Origin: DASZYT01 sp035545275
GTDB lineage: Bacteria > Patescibacteriota > Saccharimonadia > Saccharimonadales > UBA4665
Reading direction: 5' to 3'
DNA length: 29,625 nucleotides
Assembly (NCBI GenBank): GCA_035545275.1
Contig: DASZYT010000003.1
Span: 1 to 29,625 of the forward strand
The position numbers and the translations under genes are program-made. The notes below the pieces were generated by a model. The model was given only the letters and a program-made list of their open reading frames with translations, ran no database searches and was not told the origin of the DNA. This document shows positions 15,664 through 23,083 of this stretch, piece by piece (position 1 is the first letter of the stretch; every line of letters starts with the position of its first letter).

Positions 15664-16777
15664 CGCGCTCATTTTCTCGGTCAGCGAATTTGTGGCGGTA
15701 CTCAATCAGACATTGGAGTATGCGTACCCCAGTGTGACCATCCAGGGCGAACTGGCCAATTTTCGCGTGAGTAAAAACCGGTGGGTCTACTTTGATCTCA
15801 AAGATGAGCTAGCTACTGTGCGATTTTTTGGCACGGTGTACCAGCTGCCTGGCCCGCTAGAGGATGGCATGGTGCTCAAGGTGCGCGGCATGCCTCGCCT
15901 GCATCAGCAGTACGGCTTTAGTGTGAACGTGCAGACTATTCAGCCGGCGGGCGAGGGCACTATCCGCCGGGCGGCCGAATTGCTGCAAACCAAGCTGGCT
16001 GCCGAAGGGCTGTTCGACGAAGACCGCAAACGCACACTGCCATACCCGCCCGACCGCATCGGGCTTATTACCTCCAAAGAGTCGGCGGCCTATGCCGACT
16101 TTACCAAAATTTTGCGGGCGCGGTGGCCGGGCCTAGAAGTAATCCTCAAGGATGTCCAGGTGCAGGGCGAGGCAGCGCCGGCGCAGATTGTCGAAGCGGT
16201 GCAGCTCTTTAACCAAGAGGCTGAACCACCGGAGGTACTAATACTTATCCGTGGCGGCGGTAGCCCCGAAGATTTGGCAGCGTTTAGCACCGAGCAGGTT
16301 ACGCGCGCCGTAGCGGCGAGCCGCGTGCCCACATTGGTGGCCATAGGCCACGAGGTAGACATCAGCCTGGCGGAGCTGGCTGCCGATCAACGCGCCAGCA
16401 CCCCCAGTAACGCTGCAGAACTGTTGGTGCCGGATCGCCACCATGTGCTGCGTACGTTGGGTGAGACGAGGCGGCAGTTGGGCCAGGCTCTCGACAGCCA
16501 GCTCAAAGACGCTCGTACAGAGCTGGCTCACCGTGGCACCACCATAGGGCAAGCCCTGTCAGGGCTATTGCACGAACACGTCCAGCTGGTATCGTCGCGC
16601 CGGCAATTACTGCAGGCGCTAAACCCGGAAGCCATTTTAGGGCGAGGGTTTGCCATTGTCCGCAAAGAGGGCAAGGTAGTGCGTGGCGTGGCCACCCTCA
16701 AGCAAAATGATATAGTAAATATACGATTTGCCGACGGGCACGCCGAAGCGTCCGTCAGAACAACGGAGAACATGTAG
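15656..16777 (+). CDS. xseA: Exodeoxyribonuclease VII large subunit
   Basis: Catalytic subunit of the exonuclease that degrades single-stranded DNA from both ends. The 373 residues contain the N-terminal OB fold (about 1-100, including VTIQGELANF), then the nuclease core with RGGGSPEDL (199-207) and GHEVD (231-235) plus DQRASTPSNAAE. The protein is shorter than the about 450 residues of E. coli XseA, with a reduced C-terminal coiled coil. It overlaps the preceding membrane-protein gene, and its stop is directly followed by the xseB start, so both subunits are made in step. Confidence 0.97.
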   Translation: MDDALIFSVSEFVAVLNQTLEYAYPSVTIQGELANFRVSKNRWVYFDLKDELATVRFFGTVYQLPGPLEDGMVLKVRGMPRLHQQYGFSVNVQTIQPAGEGTIRRAAELLQTKLAAEGLFDEDRKRTLPYPPDRIGLITSKESAAYADFTKILRARWPGLEVILKDVQVQGEAAPAQIVEAVQLFNQEAEPPEVLILIRGGGSPEDLAAFSTEQVTRAVAASRVPTLVAIGHEVDISLAELAADQRASTPSNAAELLVPDRHHVLRTLGETRRQLGQALDSQLKDARTELAHRGTTIGQALSGLLHEHVQLVSSRRQLLQALNPEAILGRGFAIVRKEGKVVRGVATLKQNDIVNIRFADGHAEASVRTTENM

Positions 16778-16996
16778 ATGAGTGCTAAAAGGGTCGCAAA
16801 GACATACCGCGAAATGAGCGCCGAACTCGATGAGATTCTGGCCGATTTGCAGCAGGGGGACCTAGACATAGAAGACGCCATCAAGCGCTACCAGCGTGGC
16901 ATGGAACTGGTCGATGCCATGGAAGGCTATCTGAAGAATGCCGAGACAAAAATAACGGAGCTCAAAGCCAGGTTTACCGAGGATCCCGAAGGCTAA
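16778..16996 (+). CDS. xseB: Exodeoxyribonuclease VII small subunit
   Basis: Small helical subunit (72 residues) that wraps the coiled coil of XseA. It shows the family pattern: a first helix with ELDEILADLQQGDLDIEDAI, then RYQRGMELVDAMEGYLKNAE. It begins on the base after the xseA stop, and a methyltransferase gene starts three bases after its own stop. Length and position both fit. Confidence 0.95.
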   Translation: MSAKRVAKTYREMSAELDEILADLQQGDLDIEDAIKRYQRGMELVDAMEGYLKNAETKITELKARFTEDPEG

Positions 16997-16999
16997 ACC

Positions 17000-17503
17000 A
17001 TGATGGGGTCATTAGCAACCTGGGCAGTCATCGTTTCGAGTCTGCTCATTCTTTGCTTCGGCTTTGTGCTGCTGTTTGGAGCGCCGTATTTGCCCACATT
17101 AGGCAAACAGGTAAAAGTGGCCATAGAGCTCATGGACCTCAAGCCTGGCCAAACCTTGCTGGAGCTGGGCTGTGGCGACGGTAAGGTGCTGCGAGCAGCT
17201 GCCAAACAGGGGTGGAACGCGGTAGGGTACGAACTCAATCCGCTGCTGGCAGCGGTGGCATGGCTGCGTACGCTGCGCTACCGCAAGCAGGTCAAGATAG
17301 TATGGGGCGATTTTTGGCGGAAGGATTGGCCGCCGTGCGACGGCATTTTTACGTTTGCGTTGCCGCGGTTTATGCCCAAATTGGATAAAAAAATTGCACA
17401 ATCTACGGAGCACCCCGTCAAGTTGGTGAGCTTTGCCTTTACGGTGCCCAGCAAACGGCCTATGGCTAGCCGCGAGGGTGTCTACCTGTACGAATACCGC
17501 TAG
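17000..17503 (+). CDS. Membrane-anchored SAM methyltransferase, FAM173/ATPSc-KMT-like
   Basis: A 167-residue class I methyltransferase with an N-terminal membrane helix (about residues 7-27) followed by GAPYLP. Motif I is LLELGCGDGKVL (53-64), the ribose-binding acidic residue lies in YELNP (77-81), and FALPRFMPKL (119-128) takes the place of motif IV. This layout, a single helix, a short GxPYxP linker and a compact Rossmann fold, resembles eukaryotic FAM173 lysine methyltransferases that modify mitochondrial membrane proteins such as the ATP synthase c subunit. The target here is unknown. The gene closes the flippase-xseAB operon. ATG at 17000 or 17003 are both possible. Confidence 0.8.
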   Translation: MMGSLATWAVIVSSLLILCFGFVLLFGAPYLPTLGKQVKVAIELMDLKPGQTLLELGCGDGKVLRAAAKQGWNAVGYELNPLLAAVAWLRTLRYRKQVKIVWGDFWRKDWPPCDGIFTFALPRFMPKLDKKIAQSTEHPVKLVSFAFTVPSKRPMASREGVYLYEYR

Positions 17504-17507
17504 TCTC

Positions 17508-17536
17508 TTGCGAAGAGCCTCAAACTCCGCTACCAT
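17508..17536 (+). promoter_or_regulatory. Leaderless promoter (TTGCGA-17-TACCAT)
   Basis: TTGCGA (17508-17513) and TACCAT (17531-17536) are exactly 17 bases apart. The ATG at 17544 is seven bases after the -10 box and has no ribosome site. Confidence 0.65.
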
Positions 17537-17543
17537 AAGCGAT

Positions 17544-18200
17544 ATGAAACGACTTAGTCAGTCAGGCGACGTTAACGTCCTGCTGGTGCCACTCATTCTT
17601 GTTACACTGCTGTTCCTAGGGGCAGGTGCATTTGCCGTGTGGGCCTTCAATGGCCGGCAGCATTATAAAAACGACACCGATCAGATAGTGTCCGCCCAGG
17701 TGGCAGCTGCCAAGAGCCAGCAAAGTGCAGCAGACCAAAAGCAGTTCGCCGAGCAAGCCAAGCAACCCTACAAAACTTACAAGGGCCCGTCGTCACTGGG
17801 CAGTATTGCCGTCATGTATCCCAAAACGTGGAACGGTTTGGTGACATTCAACAGCGCCGCGTCTAACCAAGTGCTGCTAGACGGCTATTTTTATCCCGAT
17901 GTAGCTCCTAGCCTCTATGCCGTTCGCATCAATGTGCTGCAGCAATCGTACACCGATGTTGTCAACCAAATTACCAGTAACGGCACCTCGCAGAACGTTA
18001 CGGCAAAGCCGTATGCCTTTCCCAAAGTTCCCGGCGTAGTAGGGGTAAAGCTCACAGGCACTATCGAAAATAACAATACCACCGGCACCATGATAGTCGT
18101 GCCGCTGCGCACCACCACGCTGGAAGTGTGGACCGAAGGGTCGAAGTATTTAGGTGATTTTAATAACATTATTCTAAAGAACTTCACCTTTTTGCCATAA
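17544..18200 (+). CDS. Single-pass membrane protein of unknown function
   Basis: I do not recognise a family for this 218-residue protein. One membrane helix (about residues 11-33) follows a short cytoplasmic start, then a Gln/Ala/Lys-rich helical stretch (about 40-75), then an extracytoplasmic domain rich in beta strands with several Asn/Thr segments. The topology suggests an anchored extracellular domain like those of putative substrate-binding or lipoprotein-like PsbP-type folds, but I see no diagnostic motif. The frame is open upstream to 17433, yet that part overlaps the methyltransferase gene; the ATG at 17544 sits at the expected start of a good promoter. Confidence 0.8.
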   Translation: MKRLSQSGDVNVLLVPLILVTLLFLGAGAFAVWAFNGRQHYKNDTDQIVSAQVAAAKSQQSAADQKQFAEQAKQPYKTYKGPSSLGSIAVMYPKTWNGLVTFNSAASNQVLLDGYFYPDVAPSLYAVRINVLQQSYTDVVNQITSNGTSQNVTAKPYAFPKVPGVVGVKLTGTIENNNTTGTMIVVPLRTTTLEVWTEGSKYLGDFNNIILKNFTFLP

Positions 18201-18207
18201 TTTGCCC

Positions 18208-18237
18208 TTAACGAAGTATAGCCGCGCGGTGTATACT
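18208..18237 (+). promoter_or_regulatory. Promoter of the pseudo-kinase/receiver/recO operon (TTAACG-18-TATACT)
   Basis: TTAACG (18208-18213) and TATACT (18232-18237) are 18 bases apart. A GAGGG ribosome site (18256-18260) precedes the ATG at 18264. Confidence 0.6.
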
Positions 18238-18263
18238 GGCCGTATACAAGTAAGTGAGGGTAT

Positions 18264-18998
18264 ATGGTGGCGCAGATGACTGCAGACGAACCGACACCGG
18301 TTTTGTCGCAAAACCTACTCCTGTCGATTGCGGAACAACTCAAGATGCCGCTGCAGCAGATTGCCCGCCATGCCGAGCTCAGTCAGTTAAGCGCCACCCC
18401 AGCTGATCTAGGGGCCATACAGGCTACCGCCGACACCGCCCTGAGCCTTATCGATAACTACATTTTGGCAGTCAAATTGGCGCTCGAGGAGCCCTATGGT
18501 CTGGGTTTGGCTACCGAGCCGGTTTCGGTGTCGGCGGTGCTGTACGATGTGGGCCAGCAATTGCACACGCACGCCAAGGCGTATGGCGTGGGGCTAGAGC
18601 TGAGCATCGATGGCAAGTATGGCCCCGTCATGGCCCATCGCACCGCGTTGCAAGCGGCGCTCACCAGCCTAGGGTACTCGCTCATCGAGGCTATGCCCGC
18701 CGCCGAATCGTCGCAATTACGGTTGCAACTGGCGGCTCATCGCTGCCGCTACGGCATCGTCGCCGGTTTGTACTCGGACATGCGCCAGATTACCACTGAC
18801 GCCCTCCGCCAGGGCAGGCTGCTGCACGGTCACTCGCGCCAGCCTATCACTGCCGTGTCGCATACCAGCGGGGCGGGCATGTTCGTGGCCGATGCACTCT
18901 TTGCGGCCATGCGTTCGCAGCTTAAAGTATCTCGTCATCACAATCTGTATGGCCTTGGCGCCATCTTTCAGCCTAACCACCAGATGCAATTGGTATGA
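18264..18998 (+). CDS. Degenerate soluble histidine kinase (pseudokinase)
   Basis: A 244-residue protein without membrane helices whose layout follows a histidine kinase core. The dimerisation segment LLLSIAEQLKMPLQQI (18-33) aligns with the H-box SHELRTPL, but the phosphoacceptor histidine is Glu24. The C-terminal half resembles a GHKL ATPase: HRTALQAALTSLGYSLIEA stands where the N-box should be but lacks its key Asn, and TSGAGMFVADALFAAM (from about 206) resembles the G2 box GxGLGL. Kinase activity therefore looks lost. The stop overlaps the start of the receiver gene by ATGA, so the two are translated together. It could act as a scaffold or ligand sensor. The assignment is by motif pattern and needs profile or structural confirmation. 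Confidence 0.65.
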   Translation: MVAQMTADEPTPVLSQNLLLSIAEQLKMPLQQIARHAELSQLSATPADLGAIQATADTALSLIDNYILAVKLALEEPYGLGLATEPVSVSAVLYDVGQQLHTHAKAYGVGLELSIDGKYGPVMAHRTALQAALTSLGYSLIEAMPAAESSQLRLQLAAHRCRYGIVAGLYSDMRQITTDALRQGRLLHGHSRQPITAVSHTSGAGMFVADALFAAMRSQLKVSRHHNLYGLGAIFQPNHQMQLV

Positions 18999-19384
18999 GC
19001 CACATACTTTTTGTTGAGCCCGATCGTCAGTTGGCAAACACCTATCTCCACGCTGCCCGCACAGCCGGCTATACTGCTCAGGTGTGCCCCACGGCCCAGG
19101 GTGCTATCTTGTGCGCCGACGACGCCACCCCAGATGTCGTGGTGCTGGAGCTGCAGCTAGTGGCTCACAGCGGCATCGAGTTTTTGTATGAGTTTCGCTC
19201 GTACTGCGACTGGCAAAACATTCCGGTGGTGGTGCTCAGTCACGTGCCGCCAGAAGAGTTTACTGAAAGCTGGGAGCTGCTACGCGACCACCTCAAGGTG
19301 AGCGCCTACCACTACAAGCCACGCACTAGTTTGCGTACGCTGCTGCGCACCATTGGCGACGTGACCGCTCCGCAATTGGTATGA
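18995..19384 (+). CDS. Degenerate receiver-domain protein (Asp to Glu at phosphosite)
   Basis: A single receiver domain of 129 residues. The acidic pocket is reduced to Glu8 and Asp10 (FVEPDRQ), the normal phosphoacceptor Asp is Glu52 in DVVVLELQL, while the switch Ser82 and the Lys108-Pro109 pair are kept. Glu at this site often mimics the phosphorylated state in receivers, so the protein may be fixed in an active-like form. ATGA overlaps join it to the degenerate kinase upstream and to recO downstream. No output domain is present. Its partner and target are unknown; the coupling to recO suggests a role near recombinational repair, which is inference. Confidence 0.8.
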   Translation: MSHILFVEPDRQLANTYLHAARTAGYTAQVCPTAQGAILCADDATPDVVVLELQLVAHSGIEFLYEFRSYCDWQNIPVVVLSHVPPEEFTESWELLRDHLKVSAYHYKPRTSLRTLLRTIGDVTAPQLV

Positions 19385-20073
19385 ATCAACTCGTTACCCA
19401 GGGCATTATTCTTTCGCGCACCGATTTCGGTGAAGCCGACCGCATCATCACATTGCTTACGCCCGACCACGGCAAGCTGCGCCTCATGGCGCGCGGCGTG
19501 CGCAAAGTCAAAAGCAAACTGGCTGGCGGCATCGAGCTGTTTAGCGTCAGCCACATCACCTTCATCCGGGGCAGGGGCGATATGGGCACGCTCGTCAGCA
19601 CGCGGCTTGTCCGCCACTACGGCCATATCGTGGGCGATATCGAGCGCGTGCAGCTGGGGTATGACCTCATCAAGACACTCAACCGTGCCACCGAGGATGA
19701 GCCCGAAGCCGATTATTTCCATCTATTACAGGGCACCTTTGAGGCACTAGACGACACGGCAATTGCCACTGGGCTCATCAGCTTGTGGTTCGGCGCGCAG
19801 CTGCTCAGGCTGGCAGGGCACAGCCCCAATCTTAGGACCGATAGCGCCGGCCAGCCGCTCAGCCCAGGCGGTTCGTACGACTTTAACTTTGATGACATGG
19901 CTTTTGTGTCACGACCCGACGGCCATTTTGGAGCCGACCACATCAAGTTTCTGCGCCTGGTGTTCGGCGGCAACCCGCCACAGGTGCTGCAAAAGATTCA
20001 AAATATCGATGAACTGGTGCAGGTCGGTGCGCCGCTCGTCCAAACCATGCTGCGCAGCCACGTCCGCGTGTAA
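19381..20073 (+). CDS. recO: DNA repair protein RecO
   Basis: Recombination mediator that loads RecA on SSB-covered single-stranded DNA with RecR. The 230 residues start with the OB fold (about 1-80: TQGIILSRTDFGEADRII, then KLRLMARGVRKVKSKLAGG), followed by the helical C-terminal domain. No cysteine zinc cluster is seen, unlike many RecO proteins. The ATG overlaps the stop of the receiver gene (ATGA), so its translation depends on the upstream pair. Family assignment rests on the strong N-terminal pattern. Confidence 0.95.
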   Translation: MNQLVTQGIILSRTDFGEADRIITLLTPDHGKLRLMARGVRKVKSKLAGGIELFSVSHITFIRGRGDMGTLVSTRLVRHYGHIVGDIERVQLGYDLIKTLNRATEDEPEADYFHLLQGTFEALDDTAIATGLISLWFGAQLLRLAGHSPNLRTDSAGQPLSPGGSYDFNFDDMAFVSRPDGHFGADHIKFLRLVFGGNPPQVLQKIQNIDELVQVGAPLVQTMLRSHVRV

Positions 20074-20121
20074 ATCGCTCGTGCTTGCGATGATGCTCCC
20101 CTAGGAGTAGGTTAAGGGGTG

Positions 20122-20736
20122 ATGGCAACTACGCTTACTACTTTTATGCCGTTTGGTCGCAGGCGATCCCAAGGCAATATCGAAGTCTGGACCAAACATG
20201 CTAGCTATGAGCTCGAACGGTCCCGATGGATTGCCGCCCATCGCGTCGGGCGCAATGCGCTGGCACTGGTGCTTTCGGGCGCCTTAGGTTCGTTGGGAGG
20301 GTGGACGTGCGACTGGATAGCCACGCAAAACTATCAAGCCGACAACCACCAGACCAACGCCCAAGTGGGCATATGTGCTAGCGACGTCTACTCGCAGCAC
20401 ACACCATCTGTGACCACAGATTTACCAGCCTGCTGCCAGGCGATAGCCGGGCGCATTTCGCACCAGCGTGAAGTGCTGTCGTACCATGATGCGCGTAGCG
20501 GCCAAAACACCGTACAGCACGACACTACCACGTATATGTTCCCGTCATCCATCAGTGAATTTATCAGCGATGCATCCATCCACCCAGCCGATATTGCCCA
20601 CGAACAAGACCTCTCCCAGCGGCTTAGCACCGAAGTAGGTGCCGGTACGGCAGCCGTGGTATTCTTCGGCTTGGCGGGCAGTCTATCGCTGTATGCCCGC
20701 AGGGAGACGTTTACGGTACACAGGCAGGTAGCTTAA
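20122..20736 (+). CDS. Two-helix membrane protein of unknown function (first of three)
   Basis: Unrecognised 204-residue protein. A basic N-terminal part (about 45 residues) precedes a membrane helix (about 46-65), then an extracytoplasmic region with cysteines (CASD and ACCQ) and a final helix (about 172-190) followed by a short basic tail. The last part before the second helix contains an EQ-rich helix (HEQDLSQRLS). Layout and cysteine spacing resemble the protein at 21231, so the two are likely related. A GTG at 20119 directly before the ATG is an alternative start. A weak promoter-like pair, TTGCGA (20085-20090) and TAGGTT (20108-20113) 17 bases apart, lies upstream. Confidence 0.75.
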   Translation: MATTLTTFMPFGRRRSQGNIEVWTKHASYELERSRWIAAHRVGRNALALVLSGALGSLGGWTCDWIATQNYQADNHQTNAQVGICASDVYSQHTPSVTTDLPACCQAIAGRISHQREVLSYHDARSGQNTVQHDTTTYMFPSSISEFISDASIHPADIAHEQDLSQRLSTEVGAGTAAVVFFGLAGSLSLYARRETFTVHRQVA

Positions 20737-20739
20737 GCG

Positions 20740-20745
20740 TATAAT
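20740..20745 (+). promoter_or_regulatory. TATAAT -10 box before the second two-helix gene
   Basis: A perfect TATAAT directly after the stop of the previous gene; no clear -35 element. It would give a leader of about 26 bases. Confidence 0.5.
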
Positions 20746-20777
20746 GTCGGGCATAGGAGTCGGGAAACCCAAGAGTT

Positions 20778-21182
20778 ATGAAAAAGATTGAAAAATATAC
20801 CGCAGTAGCTGGTCTGACGCTTATATGTGGTGGCATCGGCGCCGTGGCTCTCGAAAACGGGCGCGTGCCGGGCATGCACCAGCATCACGCCAGTAAACCC
20901 ATTCCTGTGGCAGCTGCAAAACAGGGTGGCCACGGCCAAAGTCTGCCAGAGCTTGCCACCTTAGCGGCAGACCTGCAGCCTGCGCCACCGGCTCCATCGC
21001 AGGAAAACTCTGCGCTTACCACAGCGGAAGGGTATCTTACGTTCGCTGGTGTGATAGCCTTGGGCGTCGCCATTGTGCCAGACATAAAGCCGTCGCGACG
21101 GCAATCAGAAGCGCAACCGGACACCACTCCTCCGATGCTACCCACTCAGCCCTCCGCGGGGGAATCTACGCCCGTCATGTGA
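20778..21182 (+). CDS. Small two-helix membrane protein (second of three)
   Basis: Unrecognised 134-residue protein. One helix lies at about residues 8-25, a linker contains His/Gly and Ala/Pro-rich stretches (about 33-80), a second helix lies at about 84-101, and a Pro/Thr-rich tail ends the protein, with KPSRRQ directly after the helix. It shares topology with its two neighbours but no cysteine pair. It ends with TGA. Confidence 0.7.
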   Translation: MKKIEKYTAVAGLTLICGGIGAVALENGRVPGMHQHHASKPIPVAAAKQGGHGQSLPELATLAADLQPAPPAPSQENSALTTAEGYLTFAGVIALGVAIVPDIKPSRRQSEAQPDTTPPMLPTQPSAGESTPVM

Positions 21183-21202
21183 GGTTGCTTATAAGCCCAG
21201 AG

Positions 21203-21208
21203 TATAAT
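21203..21208 (+). promoter_or_regulatory. TATAAT -10 box before the third two-helix gene
   Basis: A perfect TATAAT 22 bases before the ATG at 21231; the -35 element is poor. AAAGGA (21213-21218) may be the ribosome site, although the spacing to the ATG is long. Confidence 0.5.
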
Positions 21209-21230
21209 TAACCAAAGGATACATTCACAC

Positions 21231-21722
21231 ATGCACCTAGCAGTGAGATTACCAGCAGCAGTCGTAGCAGGGGCAGCGATAGGAGCCAGTGCGTATCTGG
21301 GCGTAGATACCCTGGATTGGCATATGCGCGGCGGTACAGAAGTGGCAAGGGTAGAAAACTGTGCCTACCAGTTAGACCATGGTTCTATAGGAGACATTCT
21401 CAAGATTTGCAAAGAGTACATTACCGATATGCCCATGACCATAACAAACAATAATGGGCTCGCAGACTCCACGCCTCGCAACCTTGTGTTTATTGGTAAC
21501 TTCATGACCGGGCCTGACTTTTTAAATATGATGATGCCCCAGGCTCGTGGTGATGATGCGCAGACCGAGCAACGTATCAAGGCTGATGCCATTACCTCGG
21601 CTATCCTAGGTGACTTGGCTACAATGGCTACGGTATGGTTGGGGTTGAGTAGCGAAGGGCGCAAGCGGTTTACGCGCCTTACGTCCCCGCAGGGCCAGCC
21701 TAGCTGGGAAGACCTCTCTTAA
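21231..21722 (+). CDS. Two-helix membrane protein of unknown function (third of three)
   Basis: Unrecognised 163-residue protein. Residues about 6-25 form a first hydrophobic helix that could be a signal anchor, then an extracytoplasmic region with two cysteines 16 residues apart (Cys44 in ENCAYQLD and a second in LKICKEY), and a second helix near 122-140 followed by GRKRF and a polar tail. The cysteine arrangement and the EQ helix before the last membrane segment recall the protein at 20122. No enzyme motif is seen. Confidence 0.7.
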   Translation: MHLAVRLPAAVVAGAAIGASAYLGVDTLDWHMRGGTEVARVENCAYQLDHGSIGDILKICKEYITDMPMTITNNNGLADSTPRNLVFIGNFMTGPDFLNMMMPQARGDDAQTEQRIKADAITSAILGDLATMATVWLGLSSEGRKRFTRLTSPQGQPSWEDLS

Positions 21723-21760
21723 GCTCAAGGGCAAAAGTGTACGAAACGGCTTAGAAACTG

Positions 21761-21766
21761 TATAAT
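21761..21766 (+). promoter_or_regulatory. TATAAT -10 box of the glycyl-tRNA synthetase gene
   Basis: A perfect TATAAT 11 bases before the ATG at 21778. The predicted leader is about five bases, too short for a ribosome site. Confidence 0.6.
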
Positions 21767-21777
21767 GCAGCTCAAGT

Positions 21778-23079
21778 ATGAGCGATGTTAAGTTAGACGA
21801 TATTGTTTCTTTGGCGAAGCGCCGCGGCTTCATCTTCCCGGGCTCTGATGTCTATGGCGGCCTAAGCGGCACATGGGATTACGGCCCCCTGGGAGTGGCG
21901 CTAAAGCGCAATGTCATGGCCTTGTGGTGGAAGATGTTCGTCGAAGACCGCGACGACATGGTGGGTGTAGACGCTGCCATTTTGATGAACCAAAAAGTCT
22001 GGCAGGCTAGCGGCCACGTCGACACATTCACCGACCCGCTGGTGGAGTGCTTCAACTGTCACAATCGCTTCCGTGCCGACAAGCTCGACGACCCTAACAA
22101 ATGCCCAGCTTGCGGCAAGACCGACACCTTTGGTGAACCGCGCCAGTTCCACATGATGTTCAAGACCAATGTTGGTCCAGTTGACGACGAGAGCTCGGTC
22201 AGCTATCTCCGACCGGAGACGGCGCAAGGTATCTTTACTAACTTCCGCAATGTGGTCGACACGTTCTATCCGGACGTGCCGTTCGGTATCGCGCAGCAGG
22301 GCAAGGCATTCCGCAACGAGATCAGCCCGCGCGACTTCGTCTTTCGCAGTCGCGAGTTCGAGCAGATGGAAATTGAATACTTCGTTCACCCAGATCAGTG
22401 GGAAGCCGCATTCGAAGATTGGGTGAAGCGTGTCCATGAATGGTGCGACGCGTTAGGTCTGCCAAAGGATTCCGTGCACGAGCTGGAAGTCCCGGCAGAA
22501 GACCGCGCGCACTACAGCAAGCGCACGATTGATTTCGAATTTGATTTCCCCATCGGCAGGGAAGAGCTGCTGGGCTTGGCCTACCGTACCGATTTTGACC
22601 TCAAGAACATCGAGCGCGTCAGCGGTAAGGGCATGGAGTACCGGCCCAAGGACGGCGGTGCGCCGTTCGTACCGCACGTCATCGAGCCGTCGTTTGGAGT
22701 GGAGCGTGCCATCATGGCCGTGCTGACCGCCGCATATACAGAGGACGAAGTAAATGGCGAGAAGCGCGTATATCTCAAGCTACCAGCGCACCTCGCGCCG
22801 GTGAAGGTAGCCGTATCGCCGCTGCTCAAGAACAAGCCGGAGCTCGTCGCCAAGGCGCAGGAAGTGTACAAGATGCTCAAGAAAGAGTTTGGCGCAGTCA
22901 TGTGGGACGACAACGGCAACATCGGCAAGCGATATCGCCGCCAAGATGAAATCGGCACCCCATACTGCGTAACCATCGACTTCCAAACTCTTGAAGATGA
23001 CACCGTAACTGTCCGCAACCGCGACACCACTGAGCAGAGGCGAGTAAATACCTCAGATTTGTCGTCTAGCCTAAAATAA
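21778..23079 (+). CDS. glyS: Glycyl-tRNA synthetase, alpha2 (eukaryote/archaea-like) type
   Basis: Class II synthetase that charges tRNA-Gly. It is the single-chain homodimeric form (433 residues), not the alpha/beta form of many Proteobacteria. Motif 1 surroundings (GTWDYGPLGVALKRN), motif 2 (GKAFRNEISPRDFVFR) and motif 3 (EPSFGVERAIMAVL) are present. A zinc ribbon inserted after motif 1 has Cys91, Cys94, Cys109 and Cys112. The C-terminal anticodon-binding domain (from about residue 335) is complete. Stop and next start are only four bases apart, although the next gene differs strongly in base composition. Confidence 0.97.
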   Translation: MSDVKLDDIVSLAKRRGFIFPGSDVYGGLSGTWDYGPLGVALKRNVMALWWKMFVEDRDDMVGVDAAILMNQKVWQASGHVDTFTDPLVECFNCHNRFRADKLDDPNKCPACGKTDTFGEPRQFHMMFKTNVGPVDDESSVSYLRPETAQGIFTNFRNVVDTFYPDVPFGIAQQGKAFRNEISPRDFVFRSREFEQMEIEYFVHPDQWEAAFEDWVKRVHEWCDALGLPKDSVHELEVPAEDRAHYSKRTIDFEFDFPIGREELLGLAYRTDFDLKNIERVSGKGMEYRPKDGGAPFVPHVIEPSFGVERAIMAVLTAAYTEDEVNGEKRVYLKLPAHLAPVKVAVSPLLKNKPELVAKAQEVYKMLKKEFGAVMWDDNGNIGKRYRRQDEIGTPYCVTIDFQTLEDDTVTVRNRDTTEQRRVNTSDLSSSLK

Positions 23080-23083
23080 CTCT

